Both the position numbers and the translations under genes were made by a program. From positions 1-11,430 of the forward strand of contig JBEIRK010000087.1 of the NCBI GenBank assembly GCA_040376005.1: DNA of 11,430 bases, given 5' to 3'. Source of the DNA: JAGXTF01 sp040376005 (GTDB lineage: Bacteria; Bacteroidota; Bacteroidia; NS11-12g; UBA955). Of the stretch, positions 1 to 6,438 are shown in pieces (position 1 is the stretch's first letter; each line of letters opens with the position of its first letter). The notes under the pieces are model-generated. The model worked only from the letters and a program-made list of their open reading frames with translations, did not search any database and was not told where the DNA came from.

Positions 1-657
1 GAGGGCAACCTCGCTGTATTCGACGCCCACGAGCACCGGCATGCCATCATCGCATTGAGGTATAAAGCAGGAGATCCCATTGCATTTACAAATGGCAAAG
101 GCTTACGCTGCGAGGGTTTTATTGAAAATGTTCGAAAAGACAGTTTTACGGCACAAATCAGCAGCCAGGAAACAGTTGAACAAAAACCCGCTTTGCTTCT
201 TGCATGCGGCATTATCAAAAGCAGCGACCGCATGGAATGGATGGTCGAAAAATGCACCGAGTGTGGGGTGAAAGGAATCTATTTTGTTGCAACCCAGGCC
301 TCTGAAAGAACCCGCTTAAATCTAGACCGCCTGAGAAAAACCAGCATTGCTGCCTTAAAACAGTCGCATGGCGCCTGGCTCCCTCAGCTAGAAGAAGTAA
401 ATTGGAAAACACTACTGGCACTGCCTCTTTCCGATAAGTATATCGCTGCACTGGGCGACACAGCGGGCACCAATCTGCAGCAGCTGAAGCCCATAGACAG
501 TGCTGACCGTCTCATCCTCATAGGGCCTGAAGGAGATTTTACTTCTGAGGAAGTCCAACAAGCCACTGCAGCAGGATACAAGCTGTTATCACTGGGCTCC
601 CTGGTGCTGCGCACCGAAACCGCGGCAATGGTCGCTGCGGCCCATCATATCGTATAA
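1..657 (+). CDS. rsmE: 16S rRNA (uracil(1498)-N3)-methyltransferase RsmE, 5'-truncated
   Basis: RsmE uses S-adenosylmethionine to methylate N3 of U1498 in 16S rRNA, in the cytoplasm on the assembled 30S subunit. The reading frame is open from base 1, so the true start lies outside the window. About 218 residues are present against a usual 230-250, so only some 15-25 are missing. The visible start of the protein is the PUA-like RNA-binding N-domain (the HEHRHAIIALRYKAGD stretch, then the NGKG turn). The C-terminal SPOUT methyltransferase domain shows LLLACGIIKSSDRMEWMVEK, then the knot motifs IGPEGDF (from base 520) and LGSLVLRTETA near the C-terminus, which form the SAM pocket. A TTG at 55 could be picked as a start but would cut into the PUA domain, so it is rejected. 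The gene ends 103 nt before purD on the same strand. purD has its own promoter, so the two are probably separate transcripts. Confidence 0.93.
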   Translation, partial: EGNLAVFDAHEHRHAIIALRYKAGDPIAFTNGKGLRCEGFIENVRKDSFTAQISSQETVEQKPALLLACGIIKSSDRMEWMVEKCTECGVKGIYFVATQASERTRLNLDRLRKTSIAALKQSHGAWLPQLEEVNWKTLLALPLSDKYIAALGDTAGTNLQQLKPIDSADRLILIGPEGDFTSEEVQQATAAGYKLLSLGSLVLRTETAAMVAAAHHIV

Positions 658-724
658 CTTCCATGTTCCGCATATACATTTAGCCTGCTGTGTGTACATG
701 TTGTGACGAGTTTACACGGCAATG

Positions 725-756
725 TTTACACAAGGGAATTGCAGGGTGTAAATTTG
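725..756 (+). promoter_or_regulatory. Predicted Bacteroidota-type promoter of purD
   Basis: TAAATTTG at 749-756 is a perfect match to the Bacteroidota -7 consensus TAnnTTTG. A weak -33 candidate (TTTA, 725-728) lies 20 nt upstream. The usual start of transcription, a few bases after the motif, falls at about 760-762, on the GTG start of purD, so the mRNA would be leaderless or nearly so. An 8-base direct repeat GTTTACAC at 710-717 and 724-731 overlaps the -33 side and could be an operator; that is inference only. Confidence 0.6.
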
Positions 757-768
757 CAGGGTGAAAAT
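739..768 (+). repeat. 15-bp tandem duplication over the purD start
   Basis: Two adjacent 15-base units, TTGCAGGGTGTAAAT (739-753) and TTGCAGGGTGAAAAT (754-768), differ at one base. The second unit contains the GTG start codon of purD. In the first unit the equivalent GTG is followed directly by TAA. The -7 promoter motif TAAATTTG straddles the junction between the units. Confidence 0.85.
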
Positions 769-2065
769 ACTGTTATTGGGTTCCGGAGGTAGAGAACATG
801 CCTTTGCCAAAAACTTGGCAAAAAGCACTAAAATCAGTCAGTTGTACATAGCGCCAGGCAATGCAGGAACGGCGGATTGTGGGATACAAGTATTTCTTAA
901 AGCCACCGATTTTGAGGCCATGTATACCTTTTGCTTGGAAAAAGAAATAGACCTTATCGTACCCGGTCCAGAAGACCCCTTGGTAGCAGGCATCGTTGAT
1001 TTCTTTGCTGACAAAGCAGCCCAAGGGGGTCGCGCGATTTTGGTGGCGGGACCCAGCCAATATGCAGCGCAATTGGAAGGCAGCAAGGACTTTTCCAAGG
1101 CATTCATGCTGCGACATGGCGTGCCTACAGCAGTGGCCTTTACCGTAACCAAAGACAATCTCAATGAAGGATATGCCTTTCTCGACACCTTAGAAGCGCC
1201 GTATGTGCTGAAAGCGGATGGACTTGCAGCAGGCAAAGGGGTGATTATTACGCCCTCATTAGAAGAAGCCAAACACACCTTGGAAGAAATGATCGTGCGC
1301 GAAAGTTTTGGCAAAGCCTCGGAAAAAGTACTTATTGAAGAGTTTTTGCACGGGATAGAAATTTCGGTATTTGCAGTGTCCGACGGTATAGATTGGAAAT
1401 TCCTTGCTTCGGCCAAAGACTATAAGCGCATAGGAGAAGGAGATACAGGCTTAAATACAGGGGGCATGGGCGCCATTAGTCCCGTGCCTTTTGCCGACGA
1501 AGTATTTATGGCAAAAGTGGCAAATCAGATTGCTACACCCACCTTCGAAGGCTTGAAACAGGAAGGACATCCTTTCAAAGGTTTCTTGTTTATTGGACTC
1601 ATGAACTGCAAGGGAGAGCCCAAAGTGATCGAGTACAACGTGCGTATGGGCGACCCAGAAACTGAATCCATATTTACACGCCTCCAAACCGACATGGTAG
1701 ATTTGGTTATTGCCATCGCTGCTGGGGGCATAGGCAATTTGCCTATTGCCTTGGATCCACGCACAGCAGCCACGATTTTCTTGGTTAGCGGAGGCTATCC
1801 CGGGGATATAGAAAAAGGGAAAACCATGCAGATACCCGCCGCAATTGGCGACTGTGTATTCTATCACGCAGGAACTGCGAAAACAGAAAGCGGTATCGTT
1901 ACCAACGGGGGCAGGGTATTGGCCGTTACGGCCATGGGACATTCCATAGCTGAGGCCCGTGATTTGGCGATGCAGAACGCTGCAACAATCCAATTTGAGG
2001 GTTGTTATTTCAGAAGAGATATTGGCAATGACCTGATGGAATATGAACAAAACCACCATGACTGA
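761..2065 (+). CDS. purD: Phosphoribosylamine--glycine ligase (GAR synthetase)
   Basis: PurD catalyses the second step of de novo purine synthesis: ATP, glycine and 5-phosphoribosylamine give GAR in the cytoplasm. The 434 residues match the usual family length of about 420-430. The N-domain starts with GSGGREHA (residues 7-14) and has GPEDPL (69-74). The ATP-grasp part has the glycine-rich loop KADGLAAGKGV (151-161), the EE pair at 193-194, the DYKRIGEGDTGLNTGGMG stretch (220-237) and the metal-binding EYNVRMGDPE (291-300). All expected motifs are present, so the enzyme should be active. The start is GTG at 761. It is preferred because the conserved N-terminal KILLLGSGGREHA begins there and the codon lies 5 nt after a perfect -7 promoter motif. 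The 3' end overlaps the DUF502 gene, which suggests translational coupling. Confidence 0.96.
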   Translation: MKILLLGSGGREHAFAKNLAKSTKISQLYIAPGNAGTADCGIQVFLKATDFEAMYTFCLEKEIDLIVPGPEDPLVAGIVDFFADKAAQGGRAILVAGPSQYAAQLEGSKDFSKAFMLRHGVPTAVAFTVTKDNLNEGYAFLDTLEAPYVLKADGLAAGKGVIITPSLEEAKHTLEEMIVRESFGKASEKVLIEEFLHGIEISVFAVSDGIDWKFLASAKDYKRIGEGDTGLNTGGMGAISPVPFADEVFMAKVANQIATPTFEGLKQEGHPFKGFLFIGLMNCKGEPKVIEYNVRMGDPETESIFTRLQTDMVDLVIAIAAGGIGNLPIALDPRTAATIFLVSGGYPGDIEKGKTMQIPAAIGDCVFYHAGTAKTESGIVTNGGRVLAVTAMGHSIAEARDLAMQNAATIQFEGCYFRRDIGNDLMEYEQNHHD

Positions 2066-2675
2066 AGACACCTATACCCAAGCCAGAACCAAGGTAAAAA
2101 GCACCTGGAAAATTCTGCTGAATTATTTTCTCCGCGGGCTCTTGGTATTGCTACCTATAGCCCTAACCATCGGCATTATTGCCTGGATTATAGGCACACT
2201 AGGCAATTGGCTGCATATGGGCGAAGTGGGCGCAAAAGCCTTTGTTTTTTATGGTTTGCTCACCATCGCATGCATCTTGCTGGTAGGATTTTTTACCAAA
2301 GGCGTTGTAGCGGGTCAAATTCTCGACTTTTTTGAGGGCGTGATAGAGAAAGCGCCAGGACTGAATTTCATTTTCGGCACCACCCGCGATGTGACGGAAG
2401 CATTTGTTGGGGACAAAAAGAAATTCACCGAGCCTGTAATGGTAGAAATGGGTGAAGGGGTGTACAAAATGGGCTTTATGACCCAGAAAAGCATGGATAT
2501 GATTGGCATGCCTGACTTTGTAACTGTTTATCTGCCTTTCTGTTATTCTTTATCAGGGGAAATGGTAGTGGTGGAATCTGGAAGGATACGAAAGCTCACC
2601 CAAGAGAGTGCGCATGTCACCAAATTTGTGATCTCCGGCGGCGTTACTGGCCTAGAAAAAGCACCCAATTCTTAA
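2043..2675 (+). CDS. DUF502 family inner-membrane protein
   Basis: This is a DUF502 (PF04367) protein of unknown biochemical role. Two membrane segments near the N-terminus (about residues 29-52 and 64-85 counted from base 2043) contain the family-typical RGLLVLLPIALTIGIIAWII and lead into a cytoplasmic domain. That domain carries the family features: APGLNFIFGTTRDVTEAF, a VEMGEGVYKMGF strand, a VYLPFCYSLSGEMVVV core and a C-terminal ISGGV. At 210 residues it is full length. The ATG at 2043 overlaps purD by 23 nt. An in-frame ATG at 2058 gives an 8-nt overlap and a 205-residue protein starting MTEDTYTQ, and is about equally likely. The overlap with purD implies co-transcription and coupled translation. 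A functional link between the two is not established. Confidence 0.88.
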   Translation: MNKTTMTEDTYTQARTKVKSTWKILLNYFLRGLLVLLPIALTIGIIAWIIGTLGNWLHMGEVGAKAFVFYGLLTIACILLVGFFTKGVVAGQILDFFEGVIEKAPGLNFIFGTTRDVTEAFVGDKKKFTEPVMVEMGEGVYKMGFMTQKSMDMIGMPDFVTVYLPFCYSLSGEMVVVESGRIRKLTQESAHVTKFVISGGVTGLEKAPNS

Positions 2676-2680
2676 TTGGG
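2664..2680 (+). terminator. Weak inverted repeat over the DUF502 stop codon
   Basis: CCCAATT (2664-2670) and AATTGGG (2674-2680) form a perfect 7-bp stem with a 3-base loop around the TAA stop. The sequence after it is A-rich, not T-rich, so it is a poor intrinsic terminator. It could mark the end of the purD-DUF502 transcript or stabilise the 3' end. Confidence 0.25.
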
Positions 2681-2703
2681 GAAAAATAATCCAGTGACTT
2701 TTG
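2676..2703 (+). promoter_or_regulatory. Possible promoter of the exbB cluster
   Basis: GACTTTTG (2696-2703) matches the Bacteroidota -7 motif TAnnTTTG at five of its six fixed positions. A TTG (2676-2678) lies 17 nt upstream as a -33 candidate. It would give a 5' leader of about 35 nt before the ATG at 2743. The match is imperfect, so this is tentative. Confidence 0.3.
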
Positions 2704-2742
2704 CGTTTTGAAAGATGAAAAGGTTTTTTTTCGCACTAGAAT

Positions 2743-3444
2743 ATGCACATACTCACACTTCTGCTCACAGGAGCTGATTCCGCAGCCAAAGCAGCTGCCA
2801 ATTCGAAAGAAGCTGAAGAAATTGCTTCAGCACCTGTAATCGACATGCTGTTTAAGGGTGGTCCAATCATGCTGGTATTGGCGCTTTGCCTTGTCATCTC
2901 CATCTTTTTCATCATCGAACGTTTCATGTATTTGCAAACCCGTTGCAGGCTGGACTACAACCTCATGAATGTGGTAAAAGACAACATGAAAGACAACAAG
3001 CCAGAGGCTGCCATGTCGTATTGCGAAAGAACACCAACCGGACAGGCACAGGTTGTAGCTACAGGCTTGCGTTTCTTGGGCAGCAACATGCGCGAAATCG
3101 AAAGCGCTATGGAAACCCGCGCCAACGTGGAACTCAGCGCCATGGAAAGCAATCTGAATTACTTGAGCTTGATGTCTAGAATTGCACCAATGATTGGTTT
3201 CGTAGGAACGATTTGGGGTGTAATTACCATTTTCTATACCATTTCTGTAAAAGGAAATTTGGAAATTGGTGGTATCGCAGAAGGTTTGTATATCAAAATG
3301 GTCACCAGTTTGGCAGGTCTTACAGTGGGTATTATCTCATTTGTAGGCTACCAGTTGTTGCTGCGCAAAATCGACCGTTTTGCCGAAAGATTGCAAGAGC
3401 AAAGCCTTGCTTTCCTTGAAATGCTGAACAAAACCAACCTCTAA
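2743..3444 (+). CDS. exbB: MotA/TolQ/ExbB-family proton channel protein
   Basis: ExbB forms the pentameric inner-membrane motor that, with ExbD, converts proton flow into force for TonB-type uptake or Tol-type envelope functions. The 233-residue protein has a short Ala/Glu-rich N-terminal stretch, a first membrane helix at about 41-58 ending in IIERF, a cytoplasmic loop with the GLRFLGSNMREIE segment, and two helices at about 143-167 and 183-206. The channel-lining threonines expected from E. coli ExbB are visible as T156 (in GFVGTIWGV) and T188 (in MVTSLAGLTVG). The start ATG lies 11 nt after a run of eight T. exbD follows after 10 nt. No tonB, second exbD, pal or tolB is seen in the window, so whether it is Exb, Tol or another use of the motor cannot be decided here. 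Confidence 0.93.
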   Translation: MHILTLLLTGADSAAKAAANSKEAEEIASAPVIDMLFKGGPIMLVLALCLVISIFFIIERFMYLQTRCRLDYNLMNVVKDNMKDNKPEAAMSYCERTPTGQAQVVATGLRFLGSNMREIESAMETRANVELSAMESNLNYLSLMSRIAPMIGFVGTIWGVITIFYTISVKGNLEIGGIAEGLYIKMVTSLAGLTVGIISFVGYQLLLRKIDRFAERLQEQSLAFLEMLNKTNL

Positions 3445-3454
3445 GCCACAGATT

Positions 3455-3895
3455 ATGCGCATACACCGCAAACGAAGAGATGAGGTTGAAGTAGAGAGCA
3501 GCTCCATGAATGACATCATGTTCTTCTTGATGTTGTTCTTTCTTATTGCCTCTACCCTCGCCAATCCCAATGTTATTAAAGTGATGTTGCCCTCTGCCAA
3601 GACAACCTCTACCATTACGCCTAAGTCTATACCGGTAACCGTGCGCAGAAATCCAGAAAACCAGGAAATACTCGAAGTATTTATCGAGCAAAACCAGGTG
3701 GATTACTCTGAATTGTCAGACCAACTGAAGGAGTTAAAAGAAAAATACAATGACCCAGCCAATCCTGAAGCTGGACTTGTAGTGGTGCTTCGTGCAGATG
3801 GAAAAGCCTATGTACAAGATCTTGTAGACGTAATGCAAGTAGGTGCCAACCTCGGCATTAAGATGGTGCTGGCAACAGACAAAAAAACGCAGTAA
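3455..3895 (+). CDS. exbD: ExbD/TolR-family biopolymer transport protein
   Basis: ExbD is the single-pass partner of ExbB, with its helix in the channel pore and its C-domain in the periplasm. The 146-residue protein has a basic cytoplasmic N-terminus (RIHRKRRDE), then the helix at about 19-37. The helix carries the conserved proton-carrying Asp, D20 in SSMNDIMFFLMLFFLIAST, matching Asp25 of E. coli ExbD by position in the motif. The periplasmic domain contains IPVTVRRNPENQEILEVFIE, a VVVLRADGKAYVQDLVDVM strand-helix unit and the family ending GIKMVLAT. It lies 10 nt after exbB and 4 nt before the PagL-like gene, so the three form one probable operon. Confidence 0.93.
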   Translation: MRIHRKRRDEVEVESSSMNDIMFFLMLFFLIASTLANPNVIKVMLPSAKTTSTITPKSIPVTVRRNPENQEILEVFIEQNQVDYSELSDQLKELKEKYNDPANPEAGLVVVLRADGKAYVQDLVDVMQVGANLGIKMVLATDKKTQ

Positions 3896-3899
3896 TCTC

Positions 3900-5048
3900 A
3901 TGAAAAGGAAAGCCATAGCCTGGCTTATACCCTTCCTCTTTCTACCCCATATACACGCCCAAAACAGTTGGGAAGCAAAACTGTTGCCCGGATTTTTGGT
4001 TCCCCACCATGCCGATATGGCGGAGATGATGAAACACACCGCAGGTATAGAAATAGGCAGGCAGTGGCGCATTGACTCAGCTGGAACCGCAGCCATTCGC
4101 CAACACCATCCCCTAGCTGGCATTGGGTTTACCTATTTCCAACTCGGCTCTGATATTGCGGGCAAGGCATTGGCTCTCAATTTATTCTATGAAGCAGGCA
4201 TTCCCGTAGGGAAAAACAGCAGTTTCCGTGCAAGACTCAGCACCGGTGCCGGATACCTCAGCGCCCAATTTCATCCGTTCAACAACCCTAAAAATGGTGC
4301 CATAGGCAGCAATATCAATGGCTATATGCAGCTGCTTACCTATATGGCAAGTCCCATAGGACGGCATACCACACTCACCTACGGCCTTGGCATGTCGCAT
4401 TTCTCCAACGGAAACTGGGGTCAACCCAATCTGGGTGTTAACCTGCCCTCACTCGCGCTTGGATTGCAGTTTAACGACCACAACACACACTATTTGCCCC
4501 TGAGGCATAACCGCGGCAACCATATCATCTGGGAATTTAGCCTGCGCGCCGGCAAGCGGCAAATGAGCATAGACGACCCCAGAAACATTGCGAATTACAT
4601 GATTGAAACCGTTTGGAATTACCCCCACAACCAAATCCGCAACTGGCGTGGGGGCTTGAACATCTATTACGACCGAACCTACCTGTTTGAAAAGTTTCAG
4701 CCCATACCCAAAGGCAGACCGGACCAGGTGGTTGAAGTTGCGCTAACGGGTGGCCATGAATACAGAATCAACCGTGTGGGCTTCATTACCGATATGGGAT
4801 TTTACCTGTACCGACCCGACCGCAGCAAACGCATGTACTACGAGGCGGTGGGAATAAAATATTACTTGAACGACCAACTTATGGTTATGACCCGCTTGAA
4901 AGCGCATCTTAGCAGCGCCGATTATTTTGAGTGGGGAATCACCTATGCCTTGCATGGCAAAAAGTACAGCAAACCCGGATTTGGCAATGCCTTGCGCTGG
5001 CAATTATCAGGCTTCAAACCCATAGAAGCTGAGCATTTAAACTTCTAG
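3900..5048 (+). CDS. Acyloxyacyl hydrolase, PagL-like lipid A 3-O-deacylase family
   Basis: The protein is a predicted outer-membrane beta-barrel of the lipid A 3-O-deacylase family (PF09411). The family removes an ester-linked acyl chain from lipid A and so alters LPS. The product is 382 residues, longer than classical PagL (about 150 mature residues) because of a C-terminal extension with barrel-like strands. A signal peptide runs from M1 to about A20 (IHAQ cleavage region). The signature is GMSHFSNGNWGQPNLGVN, giving His167 and Ser169 as the catalytic pair. The position that holds the catalytic Glu in P. aeruginosa PagL (12 residues after Ser) is Asn181 here. The start at ATG 3900 is chosen over an in-frame ATG at 3843 because it opens exactly on the signal peptide and avoids a 53-nt overlap with exbD. 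The gap to exbD is 4 nt, so it is probably co-expressed with the ExbBD motor. Confidence 0.82.
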   Translation: MKRKAIAWLIPFLFLPHIHAQNSWEAKLLPGFLVPHHADMAEMMKHTAGIEIGRQWRIDSAGTAAIRQHHPLAGIGFTYFQLGSDIAGKALALNLFYEAGIPVGKNSSFRARLSTGAGYLSAQFHPFNNPKNGAIGSNINGYMQLLTYMASPIGRHTTLTYGLGMSHFSNGNWGQPNLGVNLPSLALGLQFNDHNTHYLPLRHNRGNHIIWEFSLRAGKRQMSIDDPRNIANYMIETVWNYPHNQIRNWRGGLNIYYDRTYLFEKFQPIPKGRPDQVVEVALTGGHEYRINRVGFITDMGFYLYRPDRSKRMYYEAVGIKYYLNDQLMVMTRLKAHLSSADYFEWGITYALHGKKYSKPGFGNALRWQLSGFKPIEAEHLNF

Positions 5049-5058
5049 TTCACAAGAG

Positions 5059-6171
5059 CTAAAATAAACCCATCCACTTGGGCTTTGAAAAGCCCAATTC
5101 CTCAACGTATCTAAAATACAAGCCCTGCGACATTTCCACCCCTTTGCGTTCCACGTCATAATAGGGTTCTATGCGCAGGTCCATCCAAATTTTACCCGGA
5201 ATAATGGGCCTGCTATATACATAGCGCAGCATGGCTAAGCGGCGTGTGTTGGTGGTGTTATACGGATTTAATAGGTTCACATTTGAAAATACTGTCGCAC
5301 CAATAGGGCTCACAAACTCGCGCGACCACCACCAGGTAAGCGCCACCTCGTGGTACCGATGGGGATGCCAACGCAGGTTGGTCATGCTGGCTTGTCCACT
5401 GGCATAGGGCTGCGAACGGTTCTGGCTGTTGTCTAAACTTTGTAATACAAAAGATTCCAACACCCACTGTGAATCGGCCGCTGCCAAGCGCAAACCCGGA
5501 CTAAACAACATGCGGGTAGCCACATTTCCGGCAAGGTTTAAAGATTGTCCACCATGATGGTATATAATGCTTTGAAATGGTACACTTAAAAAAATAGTAT
5601 TGGTTTTGAGTAAAAAATACTCCAAGGAATTGCCAAAAATAATTTCTTCGCGGCTGCTGCGGGCCGCATCGGCTTTTTGGCGCCAGTGCAACCACACATC
5701 ATGGCTGAGGTGTTTTCCAGCAAAGAGCCCTTGCAAGCCCAATTCTGCCGGCTGTTTCACTACATTTTCATACGACAGCATGGCCTCATTCATATTGTGG
5801 TGAATATGCGGGCGAATGGTTCCTAGGTGAAAGAGCCACTTGTTTTTGCGCAGCTGAAAATCAAACAAGGGAATGGCCTTTGTAAAAAAAGCTGGATCTC
5901 CGAAGTCATGCTGCAACAAGGCTCCGGCTGAGAATGTTGCATTTTTTGCAATTTTATAGCGGAACACCGCACGGGTTTGAAAGCCAAACAAGGTTTCGCC
6001 GGGATTAATGCCATTGAAATACTCATTGTTTTTCAAGAATTGCAAGGCTTCAAAAGAAAAAGCATACTTCTTATCCGACACCGCCGGACCTTCCCGAAAC
6101 AAGCGGTTACTGAGCTGTCCCTGCACGGAAGCTGTGCAAAGTATTCCCAGAAAAACTACAAGGTATCTCAT
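5059..6171 (-). CDS. Predicted outer-membrane beta-barrel protein, unknown function
   Basis: I do not recognise a named family. The product from ATG 6171 is 370 residues. It begins with a clear signal peptide, MRYLVVFLGILCTASVQGQ, with cleavage expected after about residue 18. The rest is rich in alternating aromatic and polar strands (for example ATFSAGALLQHDFG, EVALTWWWSREF, KIWMDLRIEPYYDV) and ends in Phe (KWMGLF), as many outer-membrane barrels do. A localisation in the outer membrane is therefore inferred. An upstream in-frame ATG at 6198 would add nine residues (MASIKFAHG) in front of the signal peptide, and its first codons lie inside the mobile element, so 6171 is preferred. The gene faces the PagL-like gene, with 10 nt between the two stop codons. 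A solute channel or an envelope-assembly role is possible but not shown. Confidence 0.75.
   Translation of the reverse strand: MRYLVVFLGILCTASVQGQLSNRLFREGPAVSDKKYAFSFEALQFLKNNEYFNGINPGETLFGFQTRAVFRYKIAKNATFSAGALLQHDFGDPAFFTKAIPLFDFQLRKNKWLFHLGTIRPHIHHNMNEAMLSYENVVKQPAELGLQGLFAGKHLSHDVWLHWRQKADAARSSREEIIFGNSLEYFLLKTNTIFLSVPFQSIIYHHGGQSLNLAGNVATRMLFSPGLRLAAADSQWVLESFVLQSLDNSQNRSQPYASGQASMTNLRWHPHRYHEVALTWWWSREFVSPIGATVFSNVNLLNPYNTTNTRRLAMLRYVYSRPIIPGKIWMDLRIEPYYDVERKGVEMSQGLYFRYVEELGFSKPKWMGLF
5078..5097. terminator. Hairpin between convergent genes, possible terminator
   Basis: TTGGGCTTT (5078-5086) and AAAGCCCAA (5089-5097) form a 9-bp perfect inverted repeat with 2 bases between the arms. 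In practice this is a 7-bp stem with a 6-base loop. It lies 30 nt after the stop of the PagL-like gene and inside the last codons of the convergent minus-strand gene. There is only a short T stretch after it, so termination is uncertain. Confidence 0.35.
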
Positions 6172-6188
6172 GCCGTGCGCGAATTTAA

Positions 6189-6380
6189 TAGAAGCCATCT
6201 CAAAAGTTCATTTGGTCAATTTATTTAGTTCAAATAATTCGTATTCATTCCTCTGCGTCTTTTGTCGAAACCTTTCGTTGGCCCGCTTTTTCAGACCACC
6301 AGCCTGAAATGCACGAACCGCCTCTGTTTTCACCAAAATACTTGAAATTGCCTCAAATGCCTTTTTTGAGATAGCTTCTA
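6189..6380. mobile_element. MITE-like element, copy 1 (192 bp)
   Basis: The ends are inverted repeats: TAGAAGCCATCTCAAAA (6189-6205) on the left and, read on the other strand, TAGAAGCTATCTCAAAA (6364-6380) on the right, 16 of 17 identical. A second copy with the same orientation lies at 10647-10835. The two share a 24-base identical left end and a 29-base identical internal block (6296-6324 against 10752-10780). Both ends of both copies start with TA, which fits a TA target site as used by IS630/mariner elements, but TA could equally be part of the inverted repeat. No transposase is encoded, so it would need one in trans. Its left end overlaps the region just upstream of the minus-strand barrel gene. 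Confidence 0.75.
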
Positions 6381-6402
6381 GCAAAGCTGCAAAAAGTGCT
6401 GC

Positions 6403-6433
6403 TTTGTGAAATTCAGTCGCAGCTGTAGCTTTG
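6403..6433 (+). promoter_or_regulatory. Predicted Bacteroidota-type promoter, leaderless, of the RmlD-like gene
   Basis: TTTG at 6403-6406 (-33) and TAGCTTTG at 6426-6433 (-7, perfect match to TAnnTTTG) are separated by 19 nt, the expected spacing. The ATG at 6439 begins 6 nt after the -7 motif, where transcription itself should start, so the mRNA is predicted to be leaderless. This placement argues against the in-frame GTG at 6406, which lies within the -33 element. Confidence 0.75.
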
Positions 6434-6438
6434 CAGTC

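Noticed and set aside
838..1416. 192-residue open frame on the minus strand
   Set aside because: It lies wholly within purD, which has all family motifs on the other strand; its sequence is low-complexity and Ser/Ala-rich, typical of a shadow frame.
1451..2071. 206-residue open frame on the minus strand
   Set aside because: It is antisense to the 3' half of purD and shows no recognisable domain or start context.
2715..2777. Short upstream frame (MKRFFFALEYAH...) overlapping the exbB start
   Set aside because: It is out of frame with exbB and only 20 codons long. The eight-T run made me consider slippage, but exbB already has a normal N-terminus from 2743.
6406..6438. GTG at 6406 as start of the RmlD-like gene
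   Set aside because: The codon is part of the -33 promoter element and would add 11 residues ahead of the normal Rossmann N-terminus.
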